Shown here: piece after piece, positions 28,354 to 40,740 of the stretch
Position numbering within the stretch: the first letter of the stretch is position 1
Layout: each line of letters begins with the position of its first letter
Source: Ceratopteris richardii
Lineage: Eukaryota; Streptophyta; Polypodiopsida; Polypodiales; Pteridaceae
Reading direction: 5' to 3'
Assembly: GCA_020310875.1 (NCBI GenBank)
Contig: CM035407.1
Location: forward strand, 92,950,632-93,014,631
DNA length: 64,000 bases
Notes under the pieces: model-generated
Told to the model about the DNA's origin: nothing
Seen by the model: only the letters and a program-made list of their open reading frames with translations
The model's database searches: none
Position numbers and translations under genes: made by a program

Positions 28354-29773
28354 TCAAGAATCAATGGTTAAATTTAATAAATGCTTAATAGCTTGTTGGT
28401 CTATTTTGATTCTGACTTTAGAACCCATGAGATAATGTTTCCAAATTTTTAAAACATGTAGAACAACTAAAATTTGCTTATCATATGTGTTATATTTCTT
28501 TTCAAAAAGTTTAACTTTCCTACTTTCAAATGCAATGGGATGACAATTTTGCATTAATACATCTCCAATACCTGAACCACTAGCACTCTGTAACTACATG
28601 GAAAGGTTGTGCAAAATCAAGTAATTGCAAATCAGGTGCATGAGAAAGTGCATGTTTGAGTTTTTCAAAAGATTGTTTTTGTGCTAATCCCCATGCAAAA
28701 TTTAACTTTTTCTTCAATAATAATGTGAGTGGGAGTGCTAAATAAGAAAAACCTTTTACAAACTTTCTATAAAAACTAGCGAACCCTAGAAAAGAGCATA
28801 CATCCTTCACAGATAGAGGTATAGGCCATTCTTCAATTAATTTAATTTTCTTTGGATCTACATGAACACCTTGACTAGAAAGAATATGGCTTAAATACTC
28901 TAATTTCTTTTGGAAGAAATAACTCTTTCTAGGATTGGCATAAAGTTTGCTTTTGCATAACAAATTAAAGATAGTTGCTAAAAGATTTTCATGGTCATTG
29001 TCATTCTCACTATAGAAAAGTATGTCATAACAGAAAACAAGAACACAAGCTTCGTAATCAAGAAAAATGTTATTCATCATACGTGCAAATGTATCAAGTG
29101 CATTGGTGAGTCCAAAAGGCATTACGGCAAATTCAAAGTGACCAGTTTGAGTTCTGAAAGCAGTCTTGTAAATGTCATTTTGTGTCATTCTTATTTGATG
29201 ATACCCAGATTTAAGATCAATTTTACTAAAAACAGGTGCTCCATGAAGTTTATCTGGCAAATCATCTATCCTAGGAATAGGATATCTATTTTTAATTGAG
29301 ATCTTATTGAGCACTCTATATTCAATGCACATCCTATAAGTCTTGTTCTTCTTCTCTACTAAAAGAACAAGTGATCCAAAAGGAGCAGAACTAGGTCTTA
29401 TTAGTCCTTTATGGAGTAAATTCTTAGCTTGATCAACTATTTCTTGTTGATGTAAAGGTCCATGTCTATAAGGTGCTTTATGGGGAGGGGAACTACCAGG
29501 AATTAATTCTATGTAATGGTCAAGTGATCCCCTAGAAGGTGGTAGTTTAGAAGGAAAATCAGCCATAAAACAATCCTTATAGGAATCCATAAATGATTTA
29601 TGTGCATCATGAAGTGTATGTGTATAATCAACTACGTTATTGACAGAAACAATACATGAATTGTAGCCTTTCCTAAATGCATGTTTTACTTGAGTATGAC
29701 TAATTAATGGAAATGGTTGGAAATCATGCATTGCAAACAAACAAATATCTTGATTATTAAACTTAAAACTCAT
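28354..29773 (-). pseudogene. RT and RNase H region of element D
   Basis: RT motifs seen: LLHKGLIRPSSAPFGSLVLL, RMCIEYRVLNK, RYPIPRIDDL, FSKIDLKSGYHQIR and FAVMPFGLTNA. The thumb has LGFASFYRKFVKGFS. RNase H follows, with ESRKVKLFEKKYNTYDKQ and IDQQAIKHLL at its end. The order and motifs are of the chromovirus type. A decayed but easily recognised copy. Confidence 0.88.
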
Positions 29774-30635
29774 GGTGTGTTATGATAATCAATGCATGGG
29801 TTATAATGATGACAAAAAGACATACCAAGTATAACAACATAGGATTGTAAAGGAGCAATTAAGAATGTGTGTTCATCTATATATGAACCTATACAAACCC
29901 AAAGATTATGCACTTTACTTGTAACATTATATCTATTTCCTTGAAATGTAGCCTTCACTTTATAAATAGAAGGAAGTGGGTTTAATTGGAGATCTTTCAC
30001 TAGTGAATGAGAAATAAAGTCATGTGAACTACCATCATCATTTAAAATATTAACAGCTTTACCATTAATAGTACCTTGCATGCAAAGTAAAGACTGAATA
30101 GAAATTTCGTTACCCAAGGTACTTAGATCCTGTTCCAATGCTTCTTCGGTCCAATCAGGTTGAATATCTTCAGGAACCACCTCCATGTTATGTGCTTGAG
30201 CTCCGAAAGGCTTCATGACATTAGTTCGGAACCTATATTTAGCTTTAGTATGAACAAACTTACCACATTGCCAATAAATGGTTTATGGTCTCTTTTGTTG
30301 AGCATCCATTATTGTAGTTTGAAGGTTGGAGGTTTGGTAGGTTGTAAAGCGGGTGTCTTGGGTATTGGTGAGAAATTGGATTGAGGAGGGCACTAAAAAG
30401 TAGGTGGGTGTTGGAAGGTAGATGCGTGCTGAAAAGTAGGAGAAGAAAGACTAGTGAAGGGACACTTGAAAGGAAAATTAGGTTTGACTGGTGGTTGTTG
30501 TTGACGTGCTTTTTGTAAGGGAATGGACTTGTTGATGGATTGAAACTCTTTCTTAGCATCATGTGCAAACGAAATAGCTTCATAGAAGGTCATGGGACGT
30601 AGGGGGTTGAGCTTAGCACGGATTCCCTTTTCCAA
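29770..30635 (-). pseudogene. Gag and protease region of element D
   Basis: The upstream part shows a gag-like helix (GIRAKLNPLRPMTFYEAISF) followed by a Pro/Thr/Phe-rich linker. The downstream part shows a retropepsin-like domain with LLCMQGTINGKAVNILND, SHDFISHSLV and VVILGMSF. Decayed. Confidence 0.7.
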
Positions 30636-30728
30636 ACCATCTTCATACTTTCATTGTAAGGTATCTTCAGGAATCATTTCAAGTGAATGAATAGGTAATA
30701 GCCATTGCCAAAAATGCTCAGTATAGGT

Positions 30729-31019
30729 TGTTGGGTGTGTGTAGAAGTGCGAGAGATACACGAGAAGCACACACAAGGAGCACGAATGCAGCAAGACACA
30801 TGGAGAAGATAGATGGCTAGAATAGCTCCCTCTATTGATGATGAACTAAACTGAAGCAAGAGCTGAATAGTATCCCTAAGTACAAAGTACGACCACATAT
30901 GAGTGAATCATGTATGTGGTAACATGAGGAAAAAAACCTCTAACCAGCACTGTAGTAAAAATTACCCATGTATAGGGAAAAGTTCACATGGAATCTACCC
31001 GAGGAACACATTAGTGTAA
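30729..31019 (-). repeat. Probable Copia E 3' LTR
   Basis: It begins TGTTGGGTGTGTG, structured like the A LTR (a run ...GAGGAAAAAAACCTC...). It ends near the polypurine tract CCCCCTTGGAGTG at about 31025. The exact inner end is uncertain, and there is no partner LTR. Confidence 0.55.
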
Positions 31020-31067
31020 TAAACCCCCTTGGAGTGAATGATGGGAACAGATATAGGGAATGACAAA

Positions 31068-34000
31068 TCAGCCCCCACAAGGTAATAAGCCTAAAGCTTT
31101 GCAAAAAGCTTCAAAATTTTTCAATGGAAGAGCTTTAGTGAATATGTTTGCTACATTATCTTGTGTAGGCACATATGCCAAATCAATATTTCTTGCATGA
31201 AGGCGCTCTCTCACATAGTGATAATACACTTCAATATGTTTGGTCCATGCATGAAACACTGGGTTCTGTGCAACAACCAATGCACTATGACTATTAGTGA
31301 GAATATGCATAGCAACATCAATCTCCATGCAAATATCCACCAGTAGGCATCTCAGCCATGTACACTCCACTGTAGCTATGAAAACTACCCTGTACTTAGC
31401 TTCACAACTCGATGTCGGCACTATAGGTTGCTTCTTAATCAACCAAGATATGCATGAGTCTCCAAGGACAAAGCAATTACCACTAGTGGACATGTGAGTA
31501 TCATAACAACGAGCTTAATCACTATTTGTAAAATCATGCAAACATGGCTAAATATCTCTTCCATAAAAGAGACCTAAGCTCAAAGTGCCTTTGAGATATC
31601 TAAACACATGTTTCACCACTTTCCAATGCTTATTCCCAGGGCTATGCATGAATTGAATCAACTAGGAAACTACATACTGTATATCTAGCCTTGTGTTGCA
31701 TGCATATATAAGACATCCCACAGCTTGCTGATAAAGAGAAGTGTCAAATGCATCGTTGGAATCCTCAATTGAGAACCTGAATCTTTTCTCAACTAGTGTG
31801 GAAAGTGGCTTGCAATTCTCAAATTCAAAACACTAAAGTAGTTTTTCAACATACTTTGCTTGATGCATAACAATTCTCCTCTCAACGGATACAAACTCGA
31901 TGCCAAGATAATAGCTCAAAAGACCAAAATAAGTCACATCAAAAGTATGCTCCAAATCAGCCATAAGAAATATCTCAAGTTTTGCATCACATGAACCTCT
32001 CAAGGGTATGTCATCGACATAAAGAGCAAGCACTATAAGATTAGCCCCATTTTTGTGTACATAGAGTGTGCTTTCAATTGGACTACATGTGAAGCCAATA
32101 GCAATCAACTGCTTATGAATTTTGTCATACCATGCACGTGGAACTTGCTTGAGACCATTCAAGGCTTTATGCAAGTGACAAACCATATGCTCTTTCCCTT
32201 TCATAGCAAATCGAGGAGCTTGCTTCACATAGACCTCTTCTTGCAAATCACCATTCAAGAAGGCTGTTTTTATGTCCAATTGATGCACTTTCCAAACTTA
32301 ATGGGCAGCCAATGCAACCATGGTACGAATGGTAGTCATGCAAGAAGTAGGTGGAAAAGTTTCCTCATAGTCAATGCCATATTGTTGCACATATCCTTTG
32401 GCAACCAATCTAGCTTTGTAGCAATCAATGCTACCATCAAACTTTCTCTTAATCTTGTAAACCCACTTTGTACCAATGCCATTTTCTCCTTTTGGCAATT
32501 CACATAACTCTCAAGTACCATTCCTATGTATGAAATCCATTTTTGATTGCATAGCACTCATCCATTGTGGATCGTTACATGCATCTTCAAAAGTAAGTGG
32601 CCCTTCATTACATGCTATTGCAATAAGAGAATAATCCACAAAATTACTTGATGCATGGTGAGAGCTTGATCTTGTTTTACCAAGTAAAGGTGCACTCAAT
32701 TTGCTATCCTACAAATTTTGCTTCAGCCACTTTGGCATACTTTGTGCACTCTTGATAGACATGCATTCATTATTTAATACATCATCAACATGTACATCAT
32801 GCGTGCGCCGAATTTCATGCTCATTTTTAGTCAAATTTTGATGCAAATGTTGAGCCATATGTGTCTAGAAATTTCCAATAGTTGCGATAATTTTTGGTTC
32901 AAAACTTTCAGCCATGTGTGGTTGGAAATTCTTTGCATTTTGAGCTCTATTTTGCTGGAATTTTTCAGCCCTTTGAGTCTCAGTTGGCTACTATCCACAT
33001 GCCATAGTCACCTGCACCATTTTGGAACAAAGGCATGAGTGTATCGAACACATCTTGTGAGCTAAATGTTGGCTATTTTTTTCATTCAAGTAGAGGGAAA
33101 GCTAAAATTTCAGCAAATACCACATCTCGACTCACTATAATTGTGTTCATCAATGGATGGTACAAGTGATATCCCTTACTTTCAGCACTATAACCAAAAA
33201 ATATACATTTCTTTGCCTTGTCATCAAGTTTGTGATGTTGTTGTGATGGCACAAGAGCATATGGCAAACAACCAAACACATGCATATGACTAACCATAGG
33301 CTTATGACCATTCCAAGCCTCATAAGGAGGGATGCCTCTCAATTATTTTGTAGGGTAGTGATTCAACACATAGTTTGCACACATGATTGCTTCCATCCAA
33401 AACTTATCAGGAAGATGCTTTCCTTTAACCATACATCATGCCATTTCAAGAAGAGTTTTATTTTTACGATCAACAACACCATTTTGCTCAGGTGTATATG
33501 GCACTGTACATTGATGTGAAATACCTCTTTCAATAAGGAAAGCATTAAACGCATATGACATGTATTCACCACCATGATCCGTGCATAGAGTCAAGAGCTT
33601 TTGTGAAGAAAAATTTTCAGCTGTAGCTAAAAATGCTTTGAAGCAAGAGAATACATCATTCTTTGCTTTCATAGGATACACCCATGTATGGCGATTAGCG
33701 TCATCAATGAAAGTAACAAAATATACATGCTTCCCAAAAGATAGAGTCTTGACGAGACCACATACATCACTATGAACAAGCTGCAATTTTCTTGTAGTGT
33801 GTGTATGACTATCTTTTGTAAAAGAAGCATGATGCATTTTTCCAAGAATGCAACCTTCACATGCATGCTTTTCAATGGACTCAAGTGTTGGAAAACCAAT
33901 AACCATGTCCTTCTTTTGCAAGTAAAGCAAACTATTGAAGTTCAACTGACCAAAACGAGCATGCCAAAGCTCCATTTCAACCATGGAAGAACTATGAGCA

Positions 34001-34610
34001 AGCAAGACATTCAAGGCAACCCTCTTGTATGTATCCATGTGATACAAACCATTACAATGTACCAAACATCACAATAATATCTTCATTGTTAAAATCGTGA
34101 ACCATACACTTATCATCAACAAAGTGTACATGAAGTCTAGCTTTGGCAATCAACGGAACTGAAATTAAGTTCTTCTTGATACCGGGTACATACAATGCAT
34201 TTTTCAAGAGAATCACACCTTCATTTGTAGTCGTAAGATCAATTTCTCCTACTTCAATGATAGGATCAAAGGCATTGTTTGCACAAACCACATGTACTCC
34301 TTTGGGTGCATCTTTCAAAGATGCAAAATATCTTTTGCATTATGTTATTTGCTTTGAAGCGCCACTATCAAAAGAACCAATCCGAATCAGCCTCACTCAA
34401 AACCATAGATTTAGAATGCAAGGATGCATCATAATGACATGTAACAACACAAGCCCAAAAATATTGAGCCATGTTAGCTTCATCAATCTTTGCATTTTCT
34501 GAATTTTCACCAATAGACATATCAGATTCCTTCTTTTCATTGTGTTTAGCAAGCTTTCTACACTCATCAATAGTATGACCATTTGTGAAGATAATTCTCT
34601 CTCTATTCAT
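31068..34610 (-). pseudogene. Copia E pol remains
   Basis: From the high-coordinate end: a segment preceding the protease (about 34370-34610); GAG-pre-integrase LWHARFGQLNFNSLLYLQ and integrase core with HSDVCGLVKT, CTDHGGEYM and PEQNGVVDRKNK (about 33440-34065); the post-core GCLPYALVPSQQHHKLDDK (about 33080-33340); RT with GTKWVYKIKRKFDGS and QLDIKTAFLNG, plus LYVDDIPLRG (about 31830-32500); and RNase H with SSCEAKYR and AWTKHIEVYYHYVRERL (31068-31493). Clearly Copia order. Broken repeatedly. Confidence 0.85.
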
Positions 34611-34617
34611 GATTTAT

Positions 34618-35051
34618 CACCCACATGCATACATACCATCTATAAGCACCCCACACATATTCATTAATCTTGAAAGTGTCTAAGAAGCTCCTTATGGACC
34701 ATTCTTCCTTTTAAGATTGATTCATGTGTATGTTTTTTATTGTTATCATCATCCATCTGCATGTATTGATCTTGAAAGTGTATAAGAAGCTCCTTATGGA
34801 CCATTGTTCCTTTTAAGATTGATTCATGTGTATGGTGTTTTAGTATTGTTATCATTCATGTTCATGGATTTATCTTGAATTCATACATTCCCATTCCCAC
34901 ACTTAAATCATCACATCTCTCCTCTCCATACCCAACTTCACCTTGACTTTTACATTCATATAGTATAAACCTTTCAACACTCATTAGATTCATACACCCT
35001 ACATGTGCCACAACCCAACCCAATCCATCCGGATTGCGATCACCTCTACAA
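34618..35051 (+). repeat. LTR fragment of the Gypsy B family
   Basis: This resembles the last 450 bp or so of the B LTR: AAGAAGCTCC...GGACCATTCTTCC blocks twice, then ...CATACACCCTACATGTGCCA and CCGGATTGCGATCACCTCTACA, ending as B does in ...CTCCACA/CTCTACA. No primer site follows. It is a diverged, truncated LTR, older than B. Confidence 0.8.
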
Positions 35052-35392
35052 CGGCCACTAGAACCAGCATTGAGGATTCAGAATTCTACTTGGTTAAGTG
35101 CATATGCATGAAGGAAAATGAGAGAAAATTCTATGTAGATCAATGGGGCAATGTAATTGATCAATATTTTTATGTTGCTCATGGATTGTATTTGTGGAAA
35201 ATAGATGCATGCAACTTTCGAGTTGATGATATGGAGAACTTTGTCCATATATTATCACATCTTGTGCGTTGCATTAAAATAACAATGGAGGTTGTCTACA
35301 AAAATGAAAAAATGTACAAAATGGTTGAAGAAATTAATCAATCTATTTATGCCTTATCACATTTAAATGTTTACAATCGAAGGGTAACATGA
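35003..35392 (+). CDS. Unrecognised ORF, doubtful
   Basis: A 129-codon ORF whose ATG lies inside the LTR fragment. From about codon 20 the protein looks protein-like (EDSEFYLVKCICMKENERKF, YVAHGLYLWKID, LSHLVRCIKITMEVVYKNEK), helical in its second half. I recognise no family. It may be a fragment of an unknown element or host exon read from a chance start. Confidence 0.2.
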   Translation: MCHNPTQSIRIAITSTTATRTSIEDSEFYLVKCICMKENERKFYVDQWGNVIDQYFYVAHGLYLWKIDACNFRVDDMENFVHILSHLVRCIKITMEVVYKNEKMYKMVEEINQSIYALSHLNVYNRRVT

Positions 35393-36477
35393 TAATGTAG
35401 CTTGACATGGTTCAAATTAATGGTGACATTAGATACTCTAGGAGTATTAAACAATTCATAAGTTAAATCTCAAGGATGGTAAGGAAAATATTATTTTGGC
35501 TATAGAATCTCTAGAGCCTCGAGTTCTCTGAATCTGTCCTAAAGCAACGATTACTAGTAGTTATTAGTGGTTTGTTGGACAATATTTCCAAACGCAACAC
35601 AACATCTACATGATTAAAATTAGGTACCAGGAAGAAGGATGCATACGTTCGATTTTTGCTAGGTTCATTTTTTACAATTAGAGAGGTATCAATATAGAGT
35701 TTTGCACGACAAGCCATTGACTCATGAGGGGTGCTACTAGAGTGTAGTAGTTCATGCAAAATTTTGCTTGTGAAGGGTTATTTTGTCTATAAACAATAGG
35801 TAGGTTTTGAAAGGAATGATAATTTGGCTTCTGATTCGTCATGTATTTGTATGTATAGTACATGTATATGCTCCTATAGACATACCGAAATTTGCCATAT
35901 GAAATGTATAACTTTTACTTGCCTGTAAGTTTACGCTCCACATCCAAAGGCTAAAAATGCCTATGAGTGAGAGGGACCCAATAGAAATTCATGTAGGATG
36001 CATCTTTTAATGGGTAAAAATCACTTTTGATATTTCATAGATTTCTAATATACCTTCATCTCATGAAAACCTTATACATGAATCGAACGAAGTGACTTGG
36101 AATTATGAAAATATAAGGTGCATGGAGCTAGTTGCATATTCCTCAATGAGTCTACCAAAAGATACACATAGGTAGACAATTTACCTCATAATATATACTC
36201 TTTTTCTTACAAATAACAGAGTAAAATTCTAATATGATATGATAATTTATAGCTACGTACTACAAATAGCATCTAACCCCATGTGATGACGTGAGTTTGC
36301 ACACAAAATGGACCATTGAATCTTGATTTTTAGATAGGTGCATGTGATGTTCTTCCGGATCCCCTATAATGAGGGTGTTTCAAGAATTCCTATCCTCAAC
36401 ATCAAGCATTCATTCTATAAAAGCTTTGGTATTATGTGCCCCAATAACTTTTCTCACTTTTATTCTATACCAAAATC
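35393..36477. other. Intergenic, nothing recognised
   Basis: AT-rich DNA with no credible frame, repeat or RNA gene that I can identify. Confidence 0.5.
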
Positions 36478-36780
36478 ATGTTACCTAGCTTAAATAGAGC
36501 ACAATACACTCTTGAGGAGCTCAAAGCCCTTAGTCTCATGAGTGACATTGTTACGAGTGTTTGCATCACCTCTTGAAGCTTCAAAGAAAAATAGCTACAA
36601 AGATTTGAGAAGAAAAATAGAACTCTTATGGAGAAGCAACTAGAGATCAATAGAAAGGTTTTAAGACTCCATGAGGAAGGCTCCAAGCTTGAACTTCTTG
36701 GTTGCAACACTTTGTTCAGAGATGCTCGAGTATACGGTCTGGAGAAGGAAGCAACCTCCATAGAAAGGTGTATTGAATGA
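36478..36780 (+). pseudogene. Possible coding remnant, coiled-coil-like
   Basis: Plus-strand translation shows helical, heptad-like pieces: LEELKALSLMSDIV near 36510 and FEKKNRTLMEKQLEINRKV with LRLHEEGSKLELLG near 36610-36710, interrupted by stops. This looks like a decayed coding exon of unknown origin (host or element). No family recognised. Confidence 0.25.
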
Positions 36781-38309
36781 GGTCTGCTTGGTTTCATGTC
36801 TATGTTCTAGTTCCTAATTTCTGAAAGGGAGTGTGACACCCAGATGAACTTACAACTACACCTAAGCTGCACGAAGCATCGCAACGGTGTAGGTGCTTGC
36901 ACTAAGACATGTAAAAACTTTTTTTCTTCATGAATGGTGGTTTTCACTACCAAATCTTCTCTTCTAACGTGTATGTGTTTTCTGTATCAAAAATTTGTAT
37001 TCATGTCTCTTTTCTGTGTTAAATGGTATCTTTTGATATATATATATATCTCTTATTCAACCAAATTATGAACTGTGAGAGTAGATTTCTTCTAGCACAA
37101 TTTTCCACACCTCTATGTTGCAAGTTTCGATGAGTTTCAAGTCACTCTTTCTTGGCCTATGCTCTAGATTTTTGGAGGAGTCTTGTTTCTCAATGACTCT
37201 TACTAGGATAGTACCACATTACATAACTGAATTGAATAAGAGAATCACAAAACGTGTGTTTCTCTTATTCAAATAAATTATGAATTTGAAGGTAGAATTA
37301 TTCTATTGCATTTTAGAAATGGGAAGCTTCAGAAATAGTGGACATAGCCTGAAAAATGAACAAGTTGAAATTATGATATCTATTTGAAACCTGCAAAGGC
37401 GAAGTACATGAAAACGTTCACACTCAAAGATTGGTTTATAGTAGATTTAAGATGAGAAATCAAAGTTTAACCATAAAAAACCTCATATGCACTAAGTTAT
37501 GACCATGCATGGATCACTTCAGTGGTGAGAAAGAGGATTTCTTTAACAGAAAGAACTTAGAGAAATCCCAAGAAAGGGAGGTAGCACTTATATTTTGTAA
37601 TTAATAATCATTTTACAAGTGCGTCATGTAATAGTATCCCTTCTGTCAATCACTAGTTTCCACTTCGATATCCCCTCTTCAAGAGACACAAGCTTCACTA
37701 GTTAGTGTGAGAGATGCACATCCAGTGTGTGGGGAAGTTGGTGTTTGGACTTTCATTGATAGATACCCCACACAAACTATATTCTTAGTTTTCCATGAAA
37801 TAACATAACAAAAGATGTAATCTTGGGACACCAATTGTTGGTTGAGCACAAAGATTGTGGACATGGGTAAGTGCATGCTAACTATACATTTAACTAAGAA
37901 AACGAGCACACTTCTCGAAGGGTTCAATGACTGTGTCATGGATCTACAAGTAGTGATGAATTTTGCACCTGCTCTTGAGTTGACTCTAAGCTCACCACAT
38001 CACAAAAAATCCGAATCAAAGCTAATTGAATAATATATAGAACTATGATCTTAATCAATATTTGGTTCTAGGATAGCTAGTTAGAAATTATCTCTATGAA
38101 GATGTATAAGATCTAGGACTTGATGCAAAGTTTTTATTATGTGGATCAAAAATACCATTTGTGACTTGAGCTCATTCTGTATGTGTGTTCATGAACCTTA
38201 ACATGATGAAGCTCTTCACACCACTAACTTGTGTCTTGGATTGAAAAATTGTGGGCGAGGATGTGTGTCTTATGAACCAGTCTACATAGAACACCTTGTA
38301 AATATGTTT
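36781..38309. other. Intergenic, nothing firm
   Basis: AT-rich. A TA run lies near 37038. Two diverged copies of CTCTTATTCAA...AATTATGAA...GTAGA occur near 37052 and 37262, about 210 bp apart. A weak coding-like patch on the plus strand near 37680-37810 is not assignable. Confidence 0.45.
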
Positions 38310-38712
38310 GTATATATATATATTCATGTATGTACTTATGTGTTTGTGTATGTATGTATGTATGTATGTACATGCATGAAAGTATGTTTGCATGCATTCA
38401 TGTATGTATGTATGTATATATGTATGAATGTATGTAGTTATGCATGCATGCGTGCATGCATGTATGTATGTATTCATGCATGCATGCATGTATGTATGTA
38501 TGTATGTATCCATGTACGTATGTATGTATGCATGTATGTATGTATGTAAGTATGCTTTTATGTATGTATGTATCTATTGAGGAATGCATTCATGCATATA
38601 TTTATGCACATACTTATTTTTTTTGTATCTGTGTAGCATTTAAATGTGTGTGCACGATATATGTATGTATGCATGTATATATGTATGTATCTAGGTATGT
38701 ATATGTCCATGT
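38310..38712. repeat. ATGT/ATGC tetranucleotide microsatellite
   Basis: About 400 bp of mostly TGTA/TGCA tetranucleotide units with interruptions. It produces long spurious Met-Tyr-Val-Cys or His-Thr-Tyr-Ile frames on both strands, which are not genes. Confidence 0.9.
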
Positions 38713-39539
38713 AAGAAATATCCAATGAACCCAAGAATATACAATACAAAGCAAGAAAATAATAGAGAATACATGGCAAAAAATAATGATAAAATAATCG
38801 TGAGTTTTACTTTTTTGGGTTATCCATTGTATCTCAATGAGGATCTAATTTTATCTCTTTTAGAAGCACAATTAAGTTTTTGATTTAGGATCATCTCGAT
38901 AGTCATAGGGTTTCTCTTCTTTTTATCCCATCCATAAGAAGTGAGTGAACTTAAGGCAGACAATAGTGCTATTGAAGTCAATTGAGATTATCCTAAATCA
39001 TAAAAATGATAGTTGAGATTGTTATATTGAAGCCAATACTTTCCACAATAGTTATGAGAGGATTCCACTTTACTTCAAATTATTTTCCCAAATCAATATA
39101 CAATCGGGAATATTTTAGATTTTTTGTAAGATATTCTTATGCGAACATGACAATAAAAAAATAATGATGAACCCTCCTATCCTTCATGGGATCCACTTAA
39201 CCAGAATGTACGTATTTCCCAATACATGGTTGCAGCATCCATTCTGTGGTTCTTATATATATATATTATCTTTGGTTCTTATGTTGTAATAGGACTCATT
39301 ATAAATGTTGTAGATGGGTAAACCGAGAGGGTTATTCAAATACTTGAAGATATGTTGTACAATGTTAAAAGATTTCACTTATTATTCTCATTTTTGACAA
39401 TTTAAGATAGCCAAAAATTGATCAAAGATTAGTAAAAATTTTATTAGACCATTGTAACTCATCAAGAGCTTTCCAACAATATATTACACTGAAGCATTTG
39501 GATTTGGAATGACCCTCAAAAGGCAAGCCCTAATTTTGT
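38713..39539. other. Intergenic, nothing recognised
   Basis: AT-rich with no credible frame. A TATATATATATA run lies near 39257. Confidence 0.5.
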
Positions 39540-40020
39540 GCTTTTCACATGCTTTTCACCAAAAGCTAGTGGCAAGAAAGTGTGATCGCATGCTTTTGGG
39601 AGTTTTTTTGTAGTTTTTGCTAAAAGATTTAACTTGGAGGCTTGAAAAACTATATAAGGAAGGGTCATGTATCATTGTGGATCATCTCGTGGTACAAGAA
39701 GGACTCAATGCAAGTTCAAGAGGAGATCATTGTTGGAGGCTCTATACTTTGAGCTATTATTGTTGAAGATTGAAGGACATGGAGGCTACACACACACTAT
39801 GAAGAGGAATCTTATATACTTGAAGGAGATTCTATTCTTGGAGGATTCGTCTTCTAAACTTGGAGGAGATTATCATTGATGAATTGAAGGACAACAAATG
39901 GATTGAAGGAAGGACATGTCTCTACACACATTGCTTGCGGATTGGAGAACATTATGAATCAACATTAAGATGAATCACGATTCACAAGATGGTGGGGGGA
40001 GTGATCACTTGAAGAAGAAG
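39540..40020 (+). other. Possible LTR promoter remnant
   Basis: The TATA-like CTATATAAGGAAGGG near 39650 is followed by a purine-rich stretch with repeated TTGGAGG/TTGAAGGA motifs. A G-rich GGTGGGGGGAG precedes TGATCACTTG near 40005, resembling a polypurine tract beside an LTR end. No second copy exists, so this is tentative. A 70-codon frame here is not convincing. Confidence 0.25.
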
Positions 40021-40488
40021 ATGTAGACAATGCAAATGAGGCAAGTTCAATGGTCTTTGCCACTTCGAATGACATAATCTATGATATCGATTGCAAGTAG
40101 AGATGAGGAAGGACCTAGCTTATAGAGTTTGAAATGAAGTGAATTCTTGATCTTCGAATTGTTGAAGTCTATGGTTTTGTATTAGCATCATTGATGGGTT
40201 TGAATTGGCCTTGTACATACTATACTTTTGATATCATAAGTCCCTTTAGATATACTGTTCAACCGTAATTTTATATATGCCAAAGTTGATGGAAGAAGAA
40301 GAGGAAATGCCTGCTCTCATCAATAGAAAATGGAGCTTTTAGTTTCTTGTCATCTTCATCGACAAGCTCTCTACCAAGTATACGAGAGATGGCAAACGTG
40401 GACATGACCTTTACAGGATCATGAGAATGATGATGATGCAGTTGACATGAAAGATGGAGGCTTATTGATGAAGACAAAACTATTAGAA
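40021..40488. other. Intergenic, nothing firm
   Basis: No family recognised. A minus-strand open stretch at 40271-40477 has a His- and Ser-rich beginning and could be linked to the neighbouring minus-strand ORF, but nothing supports this directly. Confidence 0.4.
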
Positions 40489-40740
40489 CTAAAGTTGAGA
40501 AGAAACCTTGTTTTGTGGGAATAAGCTTTTGTCATTCAAAAACATCAAGAAGACTAGCCACAAGATTGTGATTGCGATTGAGAGTGAGAGTATGGTCGAG
40601 AATGAGATTGCAATTATAATTGTATAATCACATGATTTTGATTGTGATTGAGACTGAGACTGTGAGTGAGAGTGTGATTGAGAGTATGAGTGTGAATGAG
40701 ATTGTGATGCTTGGGCGTGGTCGGGAGGTTGAGGCTTCAT
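40489..40740 (-). CDS. Possible small membrane protein ORF
   Basis: An 83-codon ORF from an ATG at 40740 (MKPQPPDHAQASQ). A Ser/His/Gln repeat (SHSHSQSQSQSQ, about residues 15-35) is encoded by a GTGATTGAGA-type DNA repeat (about 40565-40715). A strongly hydrophobic stretch follows, IIIAISFSTILSLSIAITIL and WLVFLMFL (about 42-70), long enough for one membrane span. No homologue recognised. The repeat origin of the N terminus argues for caution. Confidence 0.22.
   Translation of the reverse strand: MKPQPPDHAQASQSHSHSYSQSHSHSQSQSQSQSKSCDYTIIIAISFSTILSLSIAITILWLVFLMFLNDKSLFPQNKVSSQL

Larger units (their letters stand above)
26137..30728 (-). mobile_element. Decayed chromovirus (Gypsy) D
   Basis: A minus-strand Ty3/Gypsy element with gag, protease, RT, RNase H, integrase and a C-terminal chromodomain in that order from 30635 down to 26800. 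A candidate 117-bp 3' LTR is at 26137-26253 with a polypurine-like tract (GTGGGGGGAGAT, minus strand) beside it. The opposite LTR is not seen; its position is taken up by Copia E. It is broken in many places and clearly old. Confidence 0.8.
30729..34612 (-). mobile_element. Decayed Copia element E
   Basis: A minus-strand Copia copy of the same broad lineage as A. The 3' LTR is about 30729-31019, followed by a polypurine tract (minus CACTCCAAGGGGG), RNase H, RT, integrase and protease-side segments up to about 34610. The gag half and the 5' LTR are missing; a B-family LTR fragment abuts the end. Broken in many places. It appears to lie at, or to have interrupted, the 5' end of chromovirus D. 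Confidence 0.82.

Noticed and set aside
36465-36797. Minus-strand 110-codon frame
   Set aside because: Ser/Leu-rich shadow of the coiled-coil-like plus-strand remnant; the plus-strand reading looks more protein-like.
37679-38033. Weak coding-like patches on the plus strand
   Set aside because: Short, no family recognised and not continuous; not listed as a gene.
38172-38779. Met/Cys/Tyr/Val- and His/Thr/Ile-rich frames on both strands
   Set aside because: Products of the ATGT microsatellite.
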